Assembly (NCBI GenBank): GCA_964619885.1 | Contig: CAZUGA010000004.1 | Span: 1-64,000, forward strand | Direction of reading: 5' to 3' | From: CAZUGA01 sp964619885 | GTDB lineage: Bacteria; Pseudomonadota; Gammaproteobacteria; Methylococcales; UBA1147 | DNA: 64,000 bases | Shown here: piece after piece, positions 17,769-26,690 of the stretch | Layout of the letters: each line of letters opens with the position of its first letter | Position numbering within the stretch: the first letter of the stretch is position 1 | The notes under the pieces: generated by a model | Seen by the model: the letters and a program-made list of their open reading frames with translations, nothing else | The model's database searches: none | What the model was told of the DNA's origin: nothing | Made by a program: the position numbers and the translations under genes

Positions 17769-19130
17769 TTGAGTTGTGAACTTTCGAGCAATTTAGGTCC
17801 AAACAAATTGAACGGTTTGGTCGAGACGGTTGAAAGCCTGCTGGAAGAGGCAAAGCGTCAGGGTGCCAGTGCTGCCGAAGCCGGACTGAGCGTGGAACGG
17901 GGACTATCAGTGACAGCGCGCTTGGGTGAAGTTGAAACGATCGAACATCATAAAGACCAGGGTTTGGGGGTTACTGTATATTTTGGCCAACGCAAGGGCA
18001 GTGCGAGTACTACCGATCTTGGATTCAATGCGGTTAAAGAAACGGTAAGCGCGGCTTGTCGTATAGCGAGTTACGCAACCGAGGATTCTTGCGCGGGTTT
18101 ACCCGATGCCGAAAGATTGGCAACCGAATTTCTCGATCTGGATTTAGATCACCCCTGGGAACTAAGCGCTGACGATGCTGTGGATTTGGCGATCGAATGC
18201 GAATCGGCCGCAAGGGAATTTCATCCGGATATTAAAAACTCCGAAGGTGCGAGCGTCGATACGCACCAGGGAATACGCGTGTTGGGGAATAGCCTTGGCT
18301 TTGTCCATGGGATTCCAAGTACGCGCCATAGTTTGGTCTGCGCTGTGCTGGGGGAACGCGGGGACAGTATGCAACGCGATTACTGGTATACGGTGGCTCG
18401 GCGTCATGACCGATTGGAATCGGCCAATGATGTCGGTAAAAAATCTGCCGAGAGGACACTGAGACGGTTGCAGGCTACATCATTGTCGACCCGGCAGTGC
18501 CCGGTGATTTATTCCGCCGAGGTTGCATCGGGGTTAATTGGTCATTTTATCGCGGCGATACGCGGTAGCAGCCTGTACAGAAAATCGTCATTCTTGCAGG
18601 ATAAATTGGGACAACAACTGTTTCCATCGTCGATACGGATTCATGAACAACCGCACATTAAAGGTGCGTTGGGAAGCGCCTGCTACGATAGCGAAGGTGT
18701 TGCCTGCGAAGCGCGCGATATCATTCGGGATGGAGTGCTTCAATCCTATGTCCTAAGCACTTATTCTGCGAGGAAATTGGGCCTAGAGACAACTGGAAAT
18801 GCTGGCGGTGTGCATAATCTAAGTGTCGATTCAACCGGTTCGGATCAGGCTGCGCTATTAAAGGAAATGGGTACAGGTCTATTGATCACCGAATTGATGG
18901 GGCAAGGTATAAATATTGTTACTGGTGATTATTCGCGCGGCGCGGCGGGTTTTTGGGTAGAAAATGGAGAGGTCCAATACCCGGTGGAAGAAATTACCGT
19001 AGCCGGAAACCTTCTTGATATGTATTCCAATATCGCTGCGGTGGGTAATGACGTGGATCTGCGCAGCAATACACGTACCGGATCGATTTTGGTCGAAGAA
19101 ATGACCGTTGCTGGCGGAGAAGTTGGTTAA
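17769..19130 (+). CDS. pmbA: Metalloprotease subunit PmbA (TldE)
   Basis: Partner of TldD lacking the zinc motif. I prefer the TTG at 17769 because GAGGAAACGAAA directly precedes it with good spacing; it yields 453 residues, close to E. coli PmbA. An upstream TTG at 17721 would add 16 codons without a ribosome-binding site. Conserved stretches include HHKDQGLGVTVYFGQRKGSAST near the N-terminus, TSLSTRQCPVIYSAEVASGL in the middle and GSILVEEMTVAGGE at the end. It is adjacent to and co-directional with tldD, so the two are probably made together. There are no signs of decay. Confidence 0.93.
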   Translation: MSCELSSNLGPNKLNGLVETVESLLEEAKRQGASAAEAGLSVERGLSVTARLGEVETIEHHKDQGLGVTVYFGQRKGSASTTDLGFNAVKETVSAACRIASYATEDSCAGLPDAERLATEFLDLDLDHPWELSADDAVDLAIECESAAREFHPDIKNSEGASVDTHQGIRVLGNSLGFVHGIPSTRHSLVCAVLGERGDSMQRDYWYTVARRHDRLESANDVGKKSAERTLRRLQATSLSTRQCPVIYSAEVASGLIGHFIAAIRGSSLYRKSSFLQDKLGQQLFPSSIRIHEQPHIKGALGSACYDSEGVACEARDIIRDGVLQSYVLSTYSARKLGLETTGNAGGVHNLSVDSTGSDQAALLKEMGTGLLITELMGQGINIVTGDYSRGAAGFWVENGEVQYPVEEITVAGNLLDMYSNIAAVGNDVDLRSNTRTGSILVEEMTVAGGEVG

Positions 19131-19304
19131 GTTCTGAAATGTAGTGCGTGCCGGACCCCTATCTTATTCGGAGTAGCGTTTTTCGTCCGATTGACATGGC
19201 GATTAATTTTATCGTTTCCGTTTGATCCGGTAGGGTTTTGCCTCGACATTAATAGAACGCCGTCTAATTTGCGCTGACGGTTTACGATTGCCAGATTTCG
19301 TTTA

Positions 19305-19730
19305 TTAATGTTTTTTCAACACGATAATTTTGCCGTCTTTGGCGAGCAATTCCATTTTTGTTTTGGAAAAAGACAGGATTTTATCTTTGGTTTTTGCGCC
19401 GCGACTGAGGTAACCGCCACTGGTCTGAGTAATTTCTATCAGCATATATCCGTCCTTGATATTCCAACGGCCTTCGTAGGTTAGGGTTTCCGCCCGGTCG
19501 GGGTATTCGTAATCAACTGAGCCGACAAGAAATCCGCCTTCTTTATAGATGTCTTCGCTGCGTGCCTTTATCCAACTGCCCGGGTGGTTTTTATCGTTAT
19601 ATTTAAATTCACTGTGCCAAGTGCCTAGAATTTGTTGCTTCAGTAATTCTTCGTCAATCACTGCTTCTGCATTAACGTTGCAGATTACAATCAATAGCGC
19701 GAAAGTAAATATCAGGCGTTTATATATCAT
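19305..19730 (-). CDS. Secreted lipocalin-like small protein, function unknown
   Basis: This 141-residue protein has a clear signal peptide (about residues 1-21, ending NVNAEA), so it is exported to the periplasm. The mature part begins with an ILGTWHSEFKYND stretch followed by alternating beta strands, including TYEGRWNIKDGYMLIEIT. This pattern of small single-domain beta-barrel or lipocalin-like proteins begins with a G-T-W motif. I cannot name a family with certainty. It is isolated: pmbA ends convergently on the left, and a structured repeat plus the helicase gene lie to the right. The real-gene call rests on the signal peptide and clean composition. Confidence 0.65.
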   Translation of the reverse strand: MIYKRLIFTFALLIVICNVNAEAVIDEELLKQQILGTWHSEFKYNDKNHPGSWIKARSEDIYKEGGFLVGSVDYEYPDRAETLTYEGRWNIKDGYMLIEITQTSGGYLSRGAKTKDKILSFSKTKMELLAKDGKIIVLKKH

Positions 19731-19925
19731 GGTGATTCCTGTTCAGTTGAAAGAGTAAATGAGTTTTTTGAGATCGGTAAATCGCTTTTTTTCTCCCCCA
19801 ATCGTCTGACAACATTGGGCTATCGTCGACCGGCTGTTTTAGACATATTCCGCATTCAAGAGTGAATTTAGCGGTGGTGTCCTGTTATTGTAGCAGTAGA
19901 AAAGACCGACGATGCTATTTGTAAG

Positions 19926-19953
19926 TTGCGATTGACTCTGACCTTGTTATGAT
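19926..19953 (+). promoter_or_regulatory. Candidate sigma-70 promoter upstream of repeat copy 1
   Basis: A -35-like TTGCGA (19926-19931) and a -10-like TATGAT (19948-19953, five of six consensus bases) are separated by 16 bases. Transcription from about 19960 would run through the structured repeat and towards the SWIM/SNF2 gene. This was identified by eye only. Confidence 0.3.
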
Positions 19954-19981
19954 TTTTTGCTGGAGAATATTTTAAATGGCT

Positions 19982-20125
19982 ATGAACGTATTGCAGGTTG
20001 TATAACCGATGAATGTTCCCTATTTGATTTTCAAAACTGGCGATAGCAGGAATGCTATCGCCAACGTAACATGGATGTATCTATGCCATGTCTTGAAGGT
20101 CAGATAGGGAACACATGTAGTTTGT
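19982..20125 (+). repeat. Structured interspersed repeat, copy 1 (three-way junction)
   Basis: This is the first of two copies of an intergenic element; the other is 41687-41829 on the minus strand. Outer arms at 20014-20037 and 20090-20113 pair over 24 positions in plus-strand RNA, with three U-G pairs and one A-C mismatch. Directly inside lies an 11-base-pair perfect hairpin (20038-20048 with 20053-20063, loop GGAA). A second, weaker hairpin follows (ATGG 20071-20074 with CCAT 20086-20089). Together they make a three-way junction. The element starts with a seven-codon micro-ORF at 19982-20005. No target-site duplication is visible. It lies 143 bases before the helicase start. Confidence 0.7.
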
Positions 20126-20267
20126 ACAACTCCAGGATATTTGGTACCACATGGCGCCTATTCAGTGGGGTTCATTTTTAATTATAAATTATGCTATTTT
20201 GCATGGTTTTTTCCAGGGCACGAACTTGGGCTTGTTTTTTCCATTATCCAATATCTGACGATTTCAA

Positions 20268-23200
20268 ATGACCGATTTGTTGAATCACGAACACATTAGA
20301 AAGGTTTGCGGTAGTGCGGCGTTTTCGCGTGGCATGGACTACCTAAATACGGGCAAAGTTTTAGATGTCGAAGTGACCGAAGGACCAACAGGATTCTTTC
20401 TGTCCTCCACCGTGGGTGGAAGTGAAGGACAAGTTTATGAGCAATCTATTGTCATTGACGAAAGGGGGGTGAATCCGGTCAATATTAACGGCTTGTGCTC
20501 TTGCCCAGTTGTGAACAATTGCAAGCACGTGGCGGCGGCAATGTTGTACATCATGAATTCCCATGCGTCGAAGGATATTCCGTCGAACAGTATATCGGTT
20601 GAGTCATGGTTGAATAGTCTTGAACAGGCTAGCAGAGTGGCAACCTCCGACAGTATTCTGCCGTTGCCGGAGAACGTCCAGTATTGTTTGTTATATGTGC
20701 TATTTCTGGAAGATTTGGGTCAGCAGCGGGCGCTCAAGGTTATGTCTCAAAAGGTTCGGTTGCTTAAGAAAGGTGGTTTCGGTAAACCTTCAAAGTATGC
20801 GCTTGAGAAAGTGCGGGGTTCTTATGCCGATCGATTTTTGCTGCCGGTTGACAAGGATATTGCCCATTTATTAGTGGAGAGTAGCGCCTACTATTATTAC
20901 GATTACGAGAATATTTATTCATTGACCGGTGAAATCGGTGAGCTCGCGTTGCGTAAAATGCTAAGCACCGGTCGTTGTTATTGGCAAGACAACGACAAAC
21001 CGCCGATGTCCTTAGGGGTAACCAGAGGTATCGAGTTTTTCTGGCAAAAAGAATCTGCTGGTCAATCCCTGCAATACAACGTAGATCCGTTGGTCAACCT
21101 CATATTTCGTTTACACTCGATCTGGTATGTTGATTATGTTTTTAATCAGCTCGGCATGTTGCAGCATGGTCAATTAAACCCGGATCAGACGCAGACCTTG
21201 TTGACGGCGCCGTCGATTCCAGATGATAAGCTTGAGCAGGTGAGTCGTCAGCTCTTGCTGAAGGTTCCGGAATATGGTTTGGAGACCCCGGTCGCATTAG
21301 ATATAAAGCAAATTAGAATTGACGATGAGCGTCCGGTGCCGCATTTACTACTGCACAGTTTTGAAACATTTAGCGAATCCTCTGCAAATCGTCAATTTCA
21401 TGCGGTTAAGCTCAGTTTCCGCTACGGACCGGCCGAGGTGGAGGATATTGTAGAAAAACCATTTTCCACGATCGAACAGGGTAATACCGTTTATACGGTA
21501 AAGCGTTGCGCTGATTTAGAGTTTGATGCGATGGATCAGTTGTATTCCAGAGGATTGCGCTTAATGGACACTGATGGAACGCGCATCGAGGAATGCATGG
21601 AATGGCTGTTCTATAGCGATTCCATTGCCGATTCGGCCGCGCAATGGCATCAATTTGTCGATGTAGATTTGCCGGTGTTAGAAGCGCAAGGTTGGTGTGT
21701 CAGGTTTGATGAAAGTTTTCAGCTCAAATTTGAAGCTTTCGATGAGTGGCACGCGGAACTGGATGACGAAGCCGATTCTGAATGGTTTTCTTTGGCTCTA
21801 GGTGTGGAGTTGGATGGTGAACATATCAATTTATTGCCACCGTTAGTATCCCTGCTATCCAAGGCTGGGGACCCTGAAACGCTGCGGGCATATCTGAAAG
21901 AACAACAGTATTTTATGGTTCCGATAGCGGAGCACCGCTGGTTGAAGTTGCCGACGGAACGTCTTCGTCCCATTTTTGAGGCCTTGGTGGAATTGTACGA
22001 TCACGAACCGTTGGACGAAGACGGTAAGCTCGCATTGTCGGTGCATCAGGGCATACAAATTGGTGATCTATTGAACGATCCCGGATTGAAATGGCGTGGT
22101 GGTGACAATCTGCGCGCTTTGAGTCAACGATTTAGGAATTTTCAGGGTATCGATGCTGTGGAGCCGCCCCAGGGTTTTAACACCGAATTGAGACCGTACC
22201 AGCAACAAGGTCTAAACTGGATGCAGTTTTTACGCGGTTTTGAGTTCAATGGGATTCTGGCCGATGACATGGGATTGGGAAAAACGGTACAAACGCTGGC
22301 TGTTTTGCTTCACGAAAAACAATGTGGACGTATGCAACAACCCAGTTTGATCATCGCCCCGACCAGTTTAATGGGTAACTGGCGGCGTGAGTCACATAGA
22401 TTTTCACCCGAGTTAAAGGTGCTTGTCTTGCACGGCCCAGACCGGCATGCGCGTTTTGATGAAGTTGACAACAGCGATATCGTATTAACAACTTATCCAT
22501 TATTACGCCGGGATAAGCAACAGTTACTGGAACGGCGGTTCCATTATGTCATTCTTGATGAAGCCCAGGCAATCAAGAATCCCAAATCACAAACAACCCA
22601 AGTTGTTTACCAATTAAAATCTTCGCACCGGTTGTGTCTGACCGGTACTCCAATGGAGAACCACCTCGGAGAACTATGGGCGATGTATCATTTTTTGATG
22701 CCTGGGTTTTTGGGAAACTTGGAGCGTTTTAATCGTTTGTTTCGTAATCCTATCGAACGGCACGGTGATGGCGAGAGACGGCGGCAGCTGGCCAGGCGCC
22801 TAAAGCCGTTTTTGTTACGACGGACCAAACAACAGGTTGCCGCAGAACTGCCGGAAAAAACAGAGATTGTCCAGACCGTGATGCTAGAGGGAAAGCAACG
22901 CGATTTGTACGAGACTATTCGATTGGCGATGGACAAAAAAGTGCGTCAGGAAATCAGCAAAAAAGGTATGGCCAGAAGCCACATTATGATTCTGGATGCA
23001 TTGCTAAAGCTACGCCAGGTTTGTTGCGATCCACGCTTGGTATCGTTACCGCAAGCTAAGAAAATCAAACAAAGTGCCAAGCTTGATTTTTTGATGCAGA
23101 TGTTGCCAGAAATGGTTGAGGAAGGACGCAAAATATTATTGTTTTCACAATTCACTAAGATGTTGCAATTAATCGAAGCGGAATTGAAAACCTATGGAAT

Positions 23201-23588
23201 AGATTATTGTAAATTAACAGGCCAAACTCGCAAGCGAGATTTAGAGATACAGAAGTTTCAGGAAAGCCCGGTGCCGGTATTTTTGATTAGCCTTAAAGCA
23301 GGTGGCGTAGGTCTGAACCTTACCGCGGCCGATACCGTGATTCACTACGACCCATGGTGGAACCCGGCGGTTGAAAATCAGGCCACCGACCGGGCCCATC
23401 GAATTGGTCAGGACAAAGCGGTATTTGTATATAAGTTGGTGACCGAGCAGACCGTCGAGGAAAAAATCATCGCGCTTCAGCAGAAGAAACAAGCTCTGGC
23501 AAATGCAGTTTATTCAGGAGACAGTGATAAAAAAACCAGCCAATTTTCCGCAGATGACTTGACCGAATTACTGAAGCCGTTGGAATAG
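20268..23588 (+). CDS. SWIM zinc-finger SNF2-family helicase
   Basis: This 1106-residue SWI2/SNF2 ATPase, a DNA translocase that probably remodels protein-DNA complexes or helps transcription and repair (RapA/HepA-like group), has an N-terminal SWIM zinc finger (CSCPVVNNCKHVAAAM, about residues 78-93). A long linker region follows, then the helicase core from about residue 640. Motifs are clear: I, DDMGLGKTVQTL; Ia, PTSLMGNWRRE; II, DEAQAIKN; III, LTGTPMENHLGELW; V, LKAGGVGLNL; VI, DRAHRIGQ. The start ATG at 20268 has only a weak ribosome-binding site. The gene stands alone after the structured repeat. Similar SWIM-SNF2 proteins are widespread in bacteria, with roles still poorly defined. Confidence 0.92.
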   Translation: MTDLLNHEHIRKVCGSAAFSRGMDYLNTGKVLDVEVTEGPTGFFLSSTVGGSEGQVYEQSIVIDERGVNPVNINGLCSCPVVNNCKHVAAAMLYIMNSHASKDIPSNSISVESWLNSLEQASRVATSDSILPLPENVQYCLLYVLFLEDLGQQRALKVMSQKVRLLKKGGFGKPSKYALEKVRGSYADRFLLPVDKDIAHLLVESSAYYYYDYENIYSLTGEIGELALRKMLSTGRCYWQDNDKPPMSLGVTRGIEFFWQKESAGQSLQYNVDPLVNLIFRLHSIWYVDYVFNQLGMLQHGQLNPDQTQTLLTAPSIPDDKLEQVSRQLLLKVPEYGLETPVALDIKQIRIDDERPVPHLLLHSFETFSESSANRQFHAVKLSFRYGPAEVEDIVEKPFSTIEQGNTVYTVKRCADLEFDAMDQLYSRGLRLMDTDGTRIEECMEWLFYSDSIADSAAQWHQFVDVDLPVLEAQGWCVRFDESFQLKFEAFDEWHAELDDEADSEWFSLALGVELDGEHINLLPPLVSLLSKAGDPETLRAYLKEQQYFMVPIAEHRWLKLPTERLRPIFEALVELYDHEPLDEDGKLALSVHQGIQIGDLLNDPGLKWRGGDNLRALSQRFRNFQGIDAVEPPQGFNTELRPYQQQGLNWMQFLRGFEFNGILADDMGLGKTVQTLAVLLHEKQCGRMQQPSLIIAPTSLMGNWRRESHRFSPELKVLVLHGPDRHARFDEVDNSDIVLTTYPLLRRDKQQLLERRFHYVILDEAQAIKNPKSQTTQVVYQLKSSHRLCLTGTPMENHLGELWAMYHFLMPGFLGNLERFNRLFRNPIERHGDGERRRQLARRLKPFLLRRTKQQVAAELPEKTEIVQTVMLEGKQRDLYETIRLAMDKKVRQEISKKGMARSHIMILDALLKLRQVCCDPRLVSLPQAKKIKQSAKLDFLMQMLPEMVEEGRKILLFSQFTKMLQLIEAELKTYGIDYCKLTGQTRKRDLEIQKFQESPVPVFLISLKAGGVGLNLTAADTVIHYDPWWNPAVENQATDRAHRIGQDKAVFVYKLVTEQTVEEKIIALQQKKQALANAVYSGDSDKKTSQFSADDLTELLKPLE

Positions 23589-23721
23589 ATCGCATTTTCT
23601 GGAATGTTTCCCAAATAATCCGGTGGTCCTGCTGCCCTCAACTCTAGCCAGTTAATCGCTTCCGGTCATACCTCCAGTAAACAATGTGAGTACCCGTGTT
23701 GAATCAATAACAGATGCCCAT

Positions 23722-24798
23722 TTATTCTGTGGCTTGGTAAAATCTATTCTTGATTATATCAATGTTAAAACTTAGCTTTTCCTGTTTGGTGTAGACGCCA
23801 TGGCCGAAGAGCGTTTTAATGCAGTGCGATATACCGGCAATTGCTGAGAGAAAATTTGGAAAGTATGCTTTGTCTTTATAGTCTATCAATAAAGGGTCGG
23901 CAACCTTGGAACCGTCGGCGTATTGCGGTGGCCGCCGGGTTTCAATTTTTACCTGCTCGTTCAGTGCGTCCCGGTCCCTGCCTTTATCCAATATTGCGTC
24001 GAGCGTATCATTGAGTTCCAGATTATCCGGTGGTGCGAGGTCGCTACCCTCTATGCCCCATTGCTGCACATAATCACCATCCCGGGTGCTCAATAACCCT
24101 GAGATTTTGACTGGAGAACGGTGATTCACGATCGGCAACAATCTGTACTTTTCGTATCGTCCCCACGGGTAACGCACCGGGGTTCCCAGGGTTACGATGT
24201 CTAGTTGGACATTCGCGAGCGCCGCAATATTTTGACTCAGATCGGGTTGGTTCATACCCTCATGTTGTTCCACGATTCCGTATAGTTGACGAGCCTTTTC
24301 GCCATTTTCCAAAAACAAAGTGATGAGCGCAAAAAGCTGACCCGCGTGGCTGTGACCGATCAGTAATATGCGCTCATCCGGTAGAATATGCCGTTGGTTA
24401 ATCGTATTGGCCAGAAATTCCGCAAGTTCCACCGCGCCTTTGAGCCTGGCCAGGTGAAAATTGCCACTGCCCCAGGTGAATAGCTGGAAATCGATGAGTT
24501 TGCCCAAGGCCTTGCTGAACGCCGCCGCATAGTCTGGGGTAAAATTGCCCAGGTCTTTAACCACGTTATCCAGTAATTTTTTGCCACCCTCCCTTAATTG
24601 GTCCGTGATCTTGGTGGAGCCGGTCCATTTAAGGACCGCCGGTTCGAGTAGATTGAACAAACCGAGCGCATCGTTGCCGGCGAAGGTGCCGTGGACTAAA
24701 GACACATGACGGACTTTTTTTCGTTTGAAAACTATTCCTGATGTTGTCATCTCAAATATATGGCCCTGGATGTGCGTATTACTTCCTGATGCTGCCAT
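23722..24798 (-). CDS. Alpha/beta-hydrolase-fold protein, possible lipase
   Basis: This 358-residue protein has the alpha/beta-hydrolase nucleophile elbow LLIGHSHAGQLF (GxSxG, Ser near residue 149) and an oxyanion-type motif SLVHGTFAGND near residue 35. Candidate acid and histidine residues lie downstream (HC in GISHCIKTLFGHG). No signal peptide or transmembrane helix is visible, so it is cytoplasmic or exported by a non-Sec route. The substrate is unknown; lipase or esterase activity is the default, and a secreted phospholipase effector is possible but unsupported. A lipoprotein gene lies just upstream on the same strand, separated by an intergenic hairpin at 24813-24835, and the two probably form a functional pair. 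Confidence 0.7.
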   Translation of the reverse strand: MAASGSNTHIQGHIFEMTTSGIVFKRKKVRHVSLVHGTFAGNDALGLFNLLEPAVLKWTGSTKITDQLREGGKKLLDNVVKDLGNFTPDYAAAFSKALGKLIDFQLFTWGSGNFHLARLKGAVELAEFLANTINQRHILPDERILLIGHSHAGQLFALITLFLENGEKARQLYGIVEQHEGMNQPDLSQNIAALANVQLDIVTLGTPVRYPWGRYEKYRLLPIVNHRSPVKISGLLSTRDGDYVQQWGIEGSDLAPPDNLELNDTLDAILDKGRDRDALNEQVKIETRRPPQYADGSKVADPLLIDYKDKAYFPNFLSAIAGISHCIKTLFGHGVYTKQEKLSFNIDIIKNRFYQATE

Positions 24799-24812
24799 GG
24801 GAAACTCGATAT

Positions 24813-24835
24813 TAAAAGGTTCCCTTAACCTTTTA
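24813..24835 (-). other. Nine-base-pair hairpin before the hydrolase gene
   Basis: TAAAAGGTT (24813-24821) and AACCTTTTA (24827-24835) are perfect complements around a five-base loop. The hairpin lies between the lipoprotein stop and the hydrolase start, 14 bases before the ATG. It could attenuate or terminate transcription, or stabilise an mRNA end. There is no long T-run. Confidence 0.4.
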
Positions 24836-24883
24836 TACTACGCTCATCTTATAGTTTCGATTGAATCAAATTCAAAAATTTAA

Positions 24884-25549
24884 TTATTTTTCAACCTCCT
24901 TAGCGTCCTTTTTCGCTACTCCAAGGTTAGGAGCGATTATTTTAGTTTCCGGAAGTTCTTTTAAAGTGATATCAAAATCCGCTTTAGGTAATTTTTGTAT
25001 TTCTGCTTCAATAAGCAGTTTTGATTGATCTCGTATATCTTTAACCCATTCCACGTATTGAGCCCTAGTAATCACTCGGTTTAGAAAAGAGTTACACGCG
25101 AATGATAAACCATCCCGTTGCCACTGAAGACCTTGCGACCGACGGAGCAATGGCAGCATTACTGTCGAAATAGTGCGAAAAAACTCTGCGTTTCCCGTCC
25201 CTTCACCCGCCACTTTCCCTGTAGTCGGTTCGTAGGCTTTGATATTGGCTGCGATAGCAGCACCAAAGGCACCTGCGATATTAACCATCGCATCCGGGGG
25301 AGGTTCTGCACAAAATTCCCCTCTGCGCCAAGTGGAGTCGTTAGTAGGAATATGAGTGCTCTCCATTCTTGTAACATTTATACGGCGAGCTGCATCGGTT
25401 GCAAGGGTTCCAAGCTCTCTGCTAGGGTAGGTACCGATATAATCTTCGATAACCGGGTTGGTTTCTCGTGGAGAAAAATAACGTACCCCGCATCCTGAAA
25501 GCATCGTAATCAGTAAAAATGAAATTGTTAGGTGTTGTGAATTATTCAT
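24884..25549 (-). CDS. Lipoprotein of unknown function
   Basis: This 221-residue protein has a lipoprotein signal: basic-polar N-terminus, hydrophobic segment, and lipobox MLSGC with the lipidated Cys at residue 20. The mature part has no recognisable domain; visible stretches are DAARRINVTRMES and a helical C-terminal half ending in a Lys/Glu-rich tail. It should be attached to the inner face of the outer membrane or to the inner membrane. It precedes the alpha/beta-hydrolase gene by 85 bases. A role as partner or immunity-like protein for the hydrolase is possible but purely positional. The sequence is clean, with no frameshift. Confidence 0.6.
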   Translation of the reverse strand: MNNSQHLTISFLLITMLSGCGVRYFSPRETNPVIEDYIGTYPSRELGTLATDAARRINVTRMESTHIPTNDSTWRRGEFCAEPPPDAMVNIAGAFGAAIAANIKAYEPTTGKVAGEGTGNAEFFRTISTVMLPLLRRSQGLQWQRDGLSFACNSFLNRVITRAQYVEWVKDIRDQSKLLIEAEIQKLPKADFDITLKELPETKIIAPNLGVAKKDAKEVEK

Positions 25550-25784
25550 GATCTTATTCCTTGTATTGCGACGCTATCTGGTAGCGTTTTAATAAATATT
25601 GTCTGGCCGAAATCGACGATGATTTAGGGTCATTTTAGTTAAAAGCAATTTCCCTGCCTTAGCCGAATGTAAGACAATCTCCGACATAAGAAATAGATAA
25701 TATTGAACAATACGCGTATGAGTTAATTCGCAATCGTTGAAGACCCGCTGAAGATGGATTGGTAACAAAAGCAAAGGAGTAGGG

Positions 25785-26222
25785 ATGATGCGCAAGCTAG
25801 AGGTTGGCGATAGGAGTTCTTTGATCAGTGCGCGCCGAGCGTTACTGAAAGTGTCCGAAGAAACACGGTTTATGCACCGCTTGAATTTAGTGGAATTGGT
25901 TGCAAACGGATGTAGTTGTTATCAAGTGGCTGAATGGTTCGGTGAGGCACCGCGTACCGTCGAACGTTGGGTACATCAGTACCAAAAATTGGGATGCGGC
26001 GGGCTTCGTGGCAATGGTAATATTGGGCGTCCCACGAAACTATCTGAGCCTGATTTGGCTAGAATCCAACAAGAACTCAAACGCCGTCCGGTGGAGTTGG
26101 GCTATTCCGGAGTTCGGTGGACGGGTCATGAGTTGGCGGTCTATGTTCGTGAATGCTACAAAGTTACATTGAGCGAGCGTCAATGCCAGCGATTAATCAG
26201 GCGATTCGTGGAACCTGTGTAA
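25785..26222 (+). CDS. IS630-type helix-turn-helix protein without catalytic domain
   Basis: This 145-residue protein matches the N-terminal DNA-binding half of IS630/Tc1-type transposases. A helix-turn-helix (LVANGCSCYQVAEWFGEA then TVERWVHQYQ) is followed by a winged-helix segment containing GRPTKLSE and VRWTGHELAVYV, ending LSERQCQRLIRRF. The DDE catalytic half is missing: the frame closes with TAA right after the winged helix, and I see no DDE remnant in the next 330 bases. A strong AAGGAG ribosome-binding site six bases before the ATG argues that it is expressed. It is either a truncated transposase or a stand-alone regulator of the same fold. Confidence 0.7.
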   Translation: MMRKLEVGDRSSLISARRALLKVSEETRFMHRLNLVELVANGCSCYQVAEWFGEAPRTVERWVHQYQKLGCGGLRGNGNIGRPTKLSEPDLARIQQELKRRPVELGYSGVRWTGHELAVYVRECYKVTLSERQCQRLIRRFVEPV

Positions 26223-26555
26223 ATGATCTGGGCTGCGGTGCTAGATGTGTCCAGATCAATCATCATGCGACAGGTTATTGTCGGGTATTTCGCGGTACGT
26301 AAATTGTGAATATAAGCGATGTATTAAATTGTAAAAAATTCTGACACTAGCGTGGAAATGGTGCGGTACGTGGTCGATTCTATTTTCTGGCTTGCATTTC
26401 ATCCATTTGTTGCAAACCAGACGATGAAAGCTGTTTGAATTTCCACTCCATACACGTACGTGCGCTGATTTAGGATCAGGTCATGTCGTCATTGTTGTAT
26501 ACATGCCTGACAGCTCACTAATCGAAATAAATGGAAAGCCTTTTTGAGAAAAGTT
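26223..26555. other. Intergenic region, nothing recognised
   Basis: This region lies downstream of the HTH gene. A 28-codon frame begins at 26223 immediately after the stop codon (TAAATG), but it has no homology I recognise and no independent ribosome-binding site. No terminal inverted repeats of an insertion sequence were found. Confidence 0.4.
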
Positions 26556-26690
26556 TTAACGGATGATTTGGACCCATGGGATCGCTGTACCGGGCGTTTT
26601 CTTCTTCGGCCGTTCCTGCTTCATATCAACGCAGCTAATTATTAGAAATATTAATATAATCGGACCTATCCTGATTGGTAATTGTTTCAT
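26556..26690 (-). CDS. 44-residue predicted lipoprotein
   Basis: This gene is easily missed because it is so short. It begins MKQLPIRIGP, continues with a hydrophobic core and a lipobox-like IISC with Cys at residue 20, then a short basic mature part (MKQERPKKK) ending QIIR. A good ribosome-binding site, AAGGA, sits seven bases before the ATG. The plan resembles small entericidin- or LptM-type lipoproteins, but there is no clear sequence match. It is isolated between the HTH gene and a membrane-protein gene on the other strand. The lipobox is weaker than ideal, with Ile at -2. Confidence 0.5.
   Translation of the reverse strand: MKQLPIRIGPIILIFLIISCVDMKQERPKKKTPGTAIPWVQIIR

Noticed and set aside
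26223..26309. 28-codon frame directly after the IS630-type gene (TAAATG junction)
   Set aside because: No DDE-transposase similarity and no ribosome-binding site of its own.
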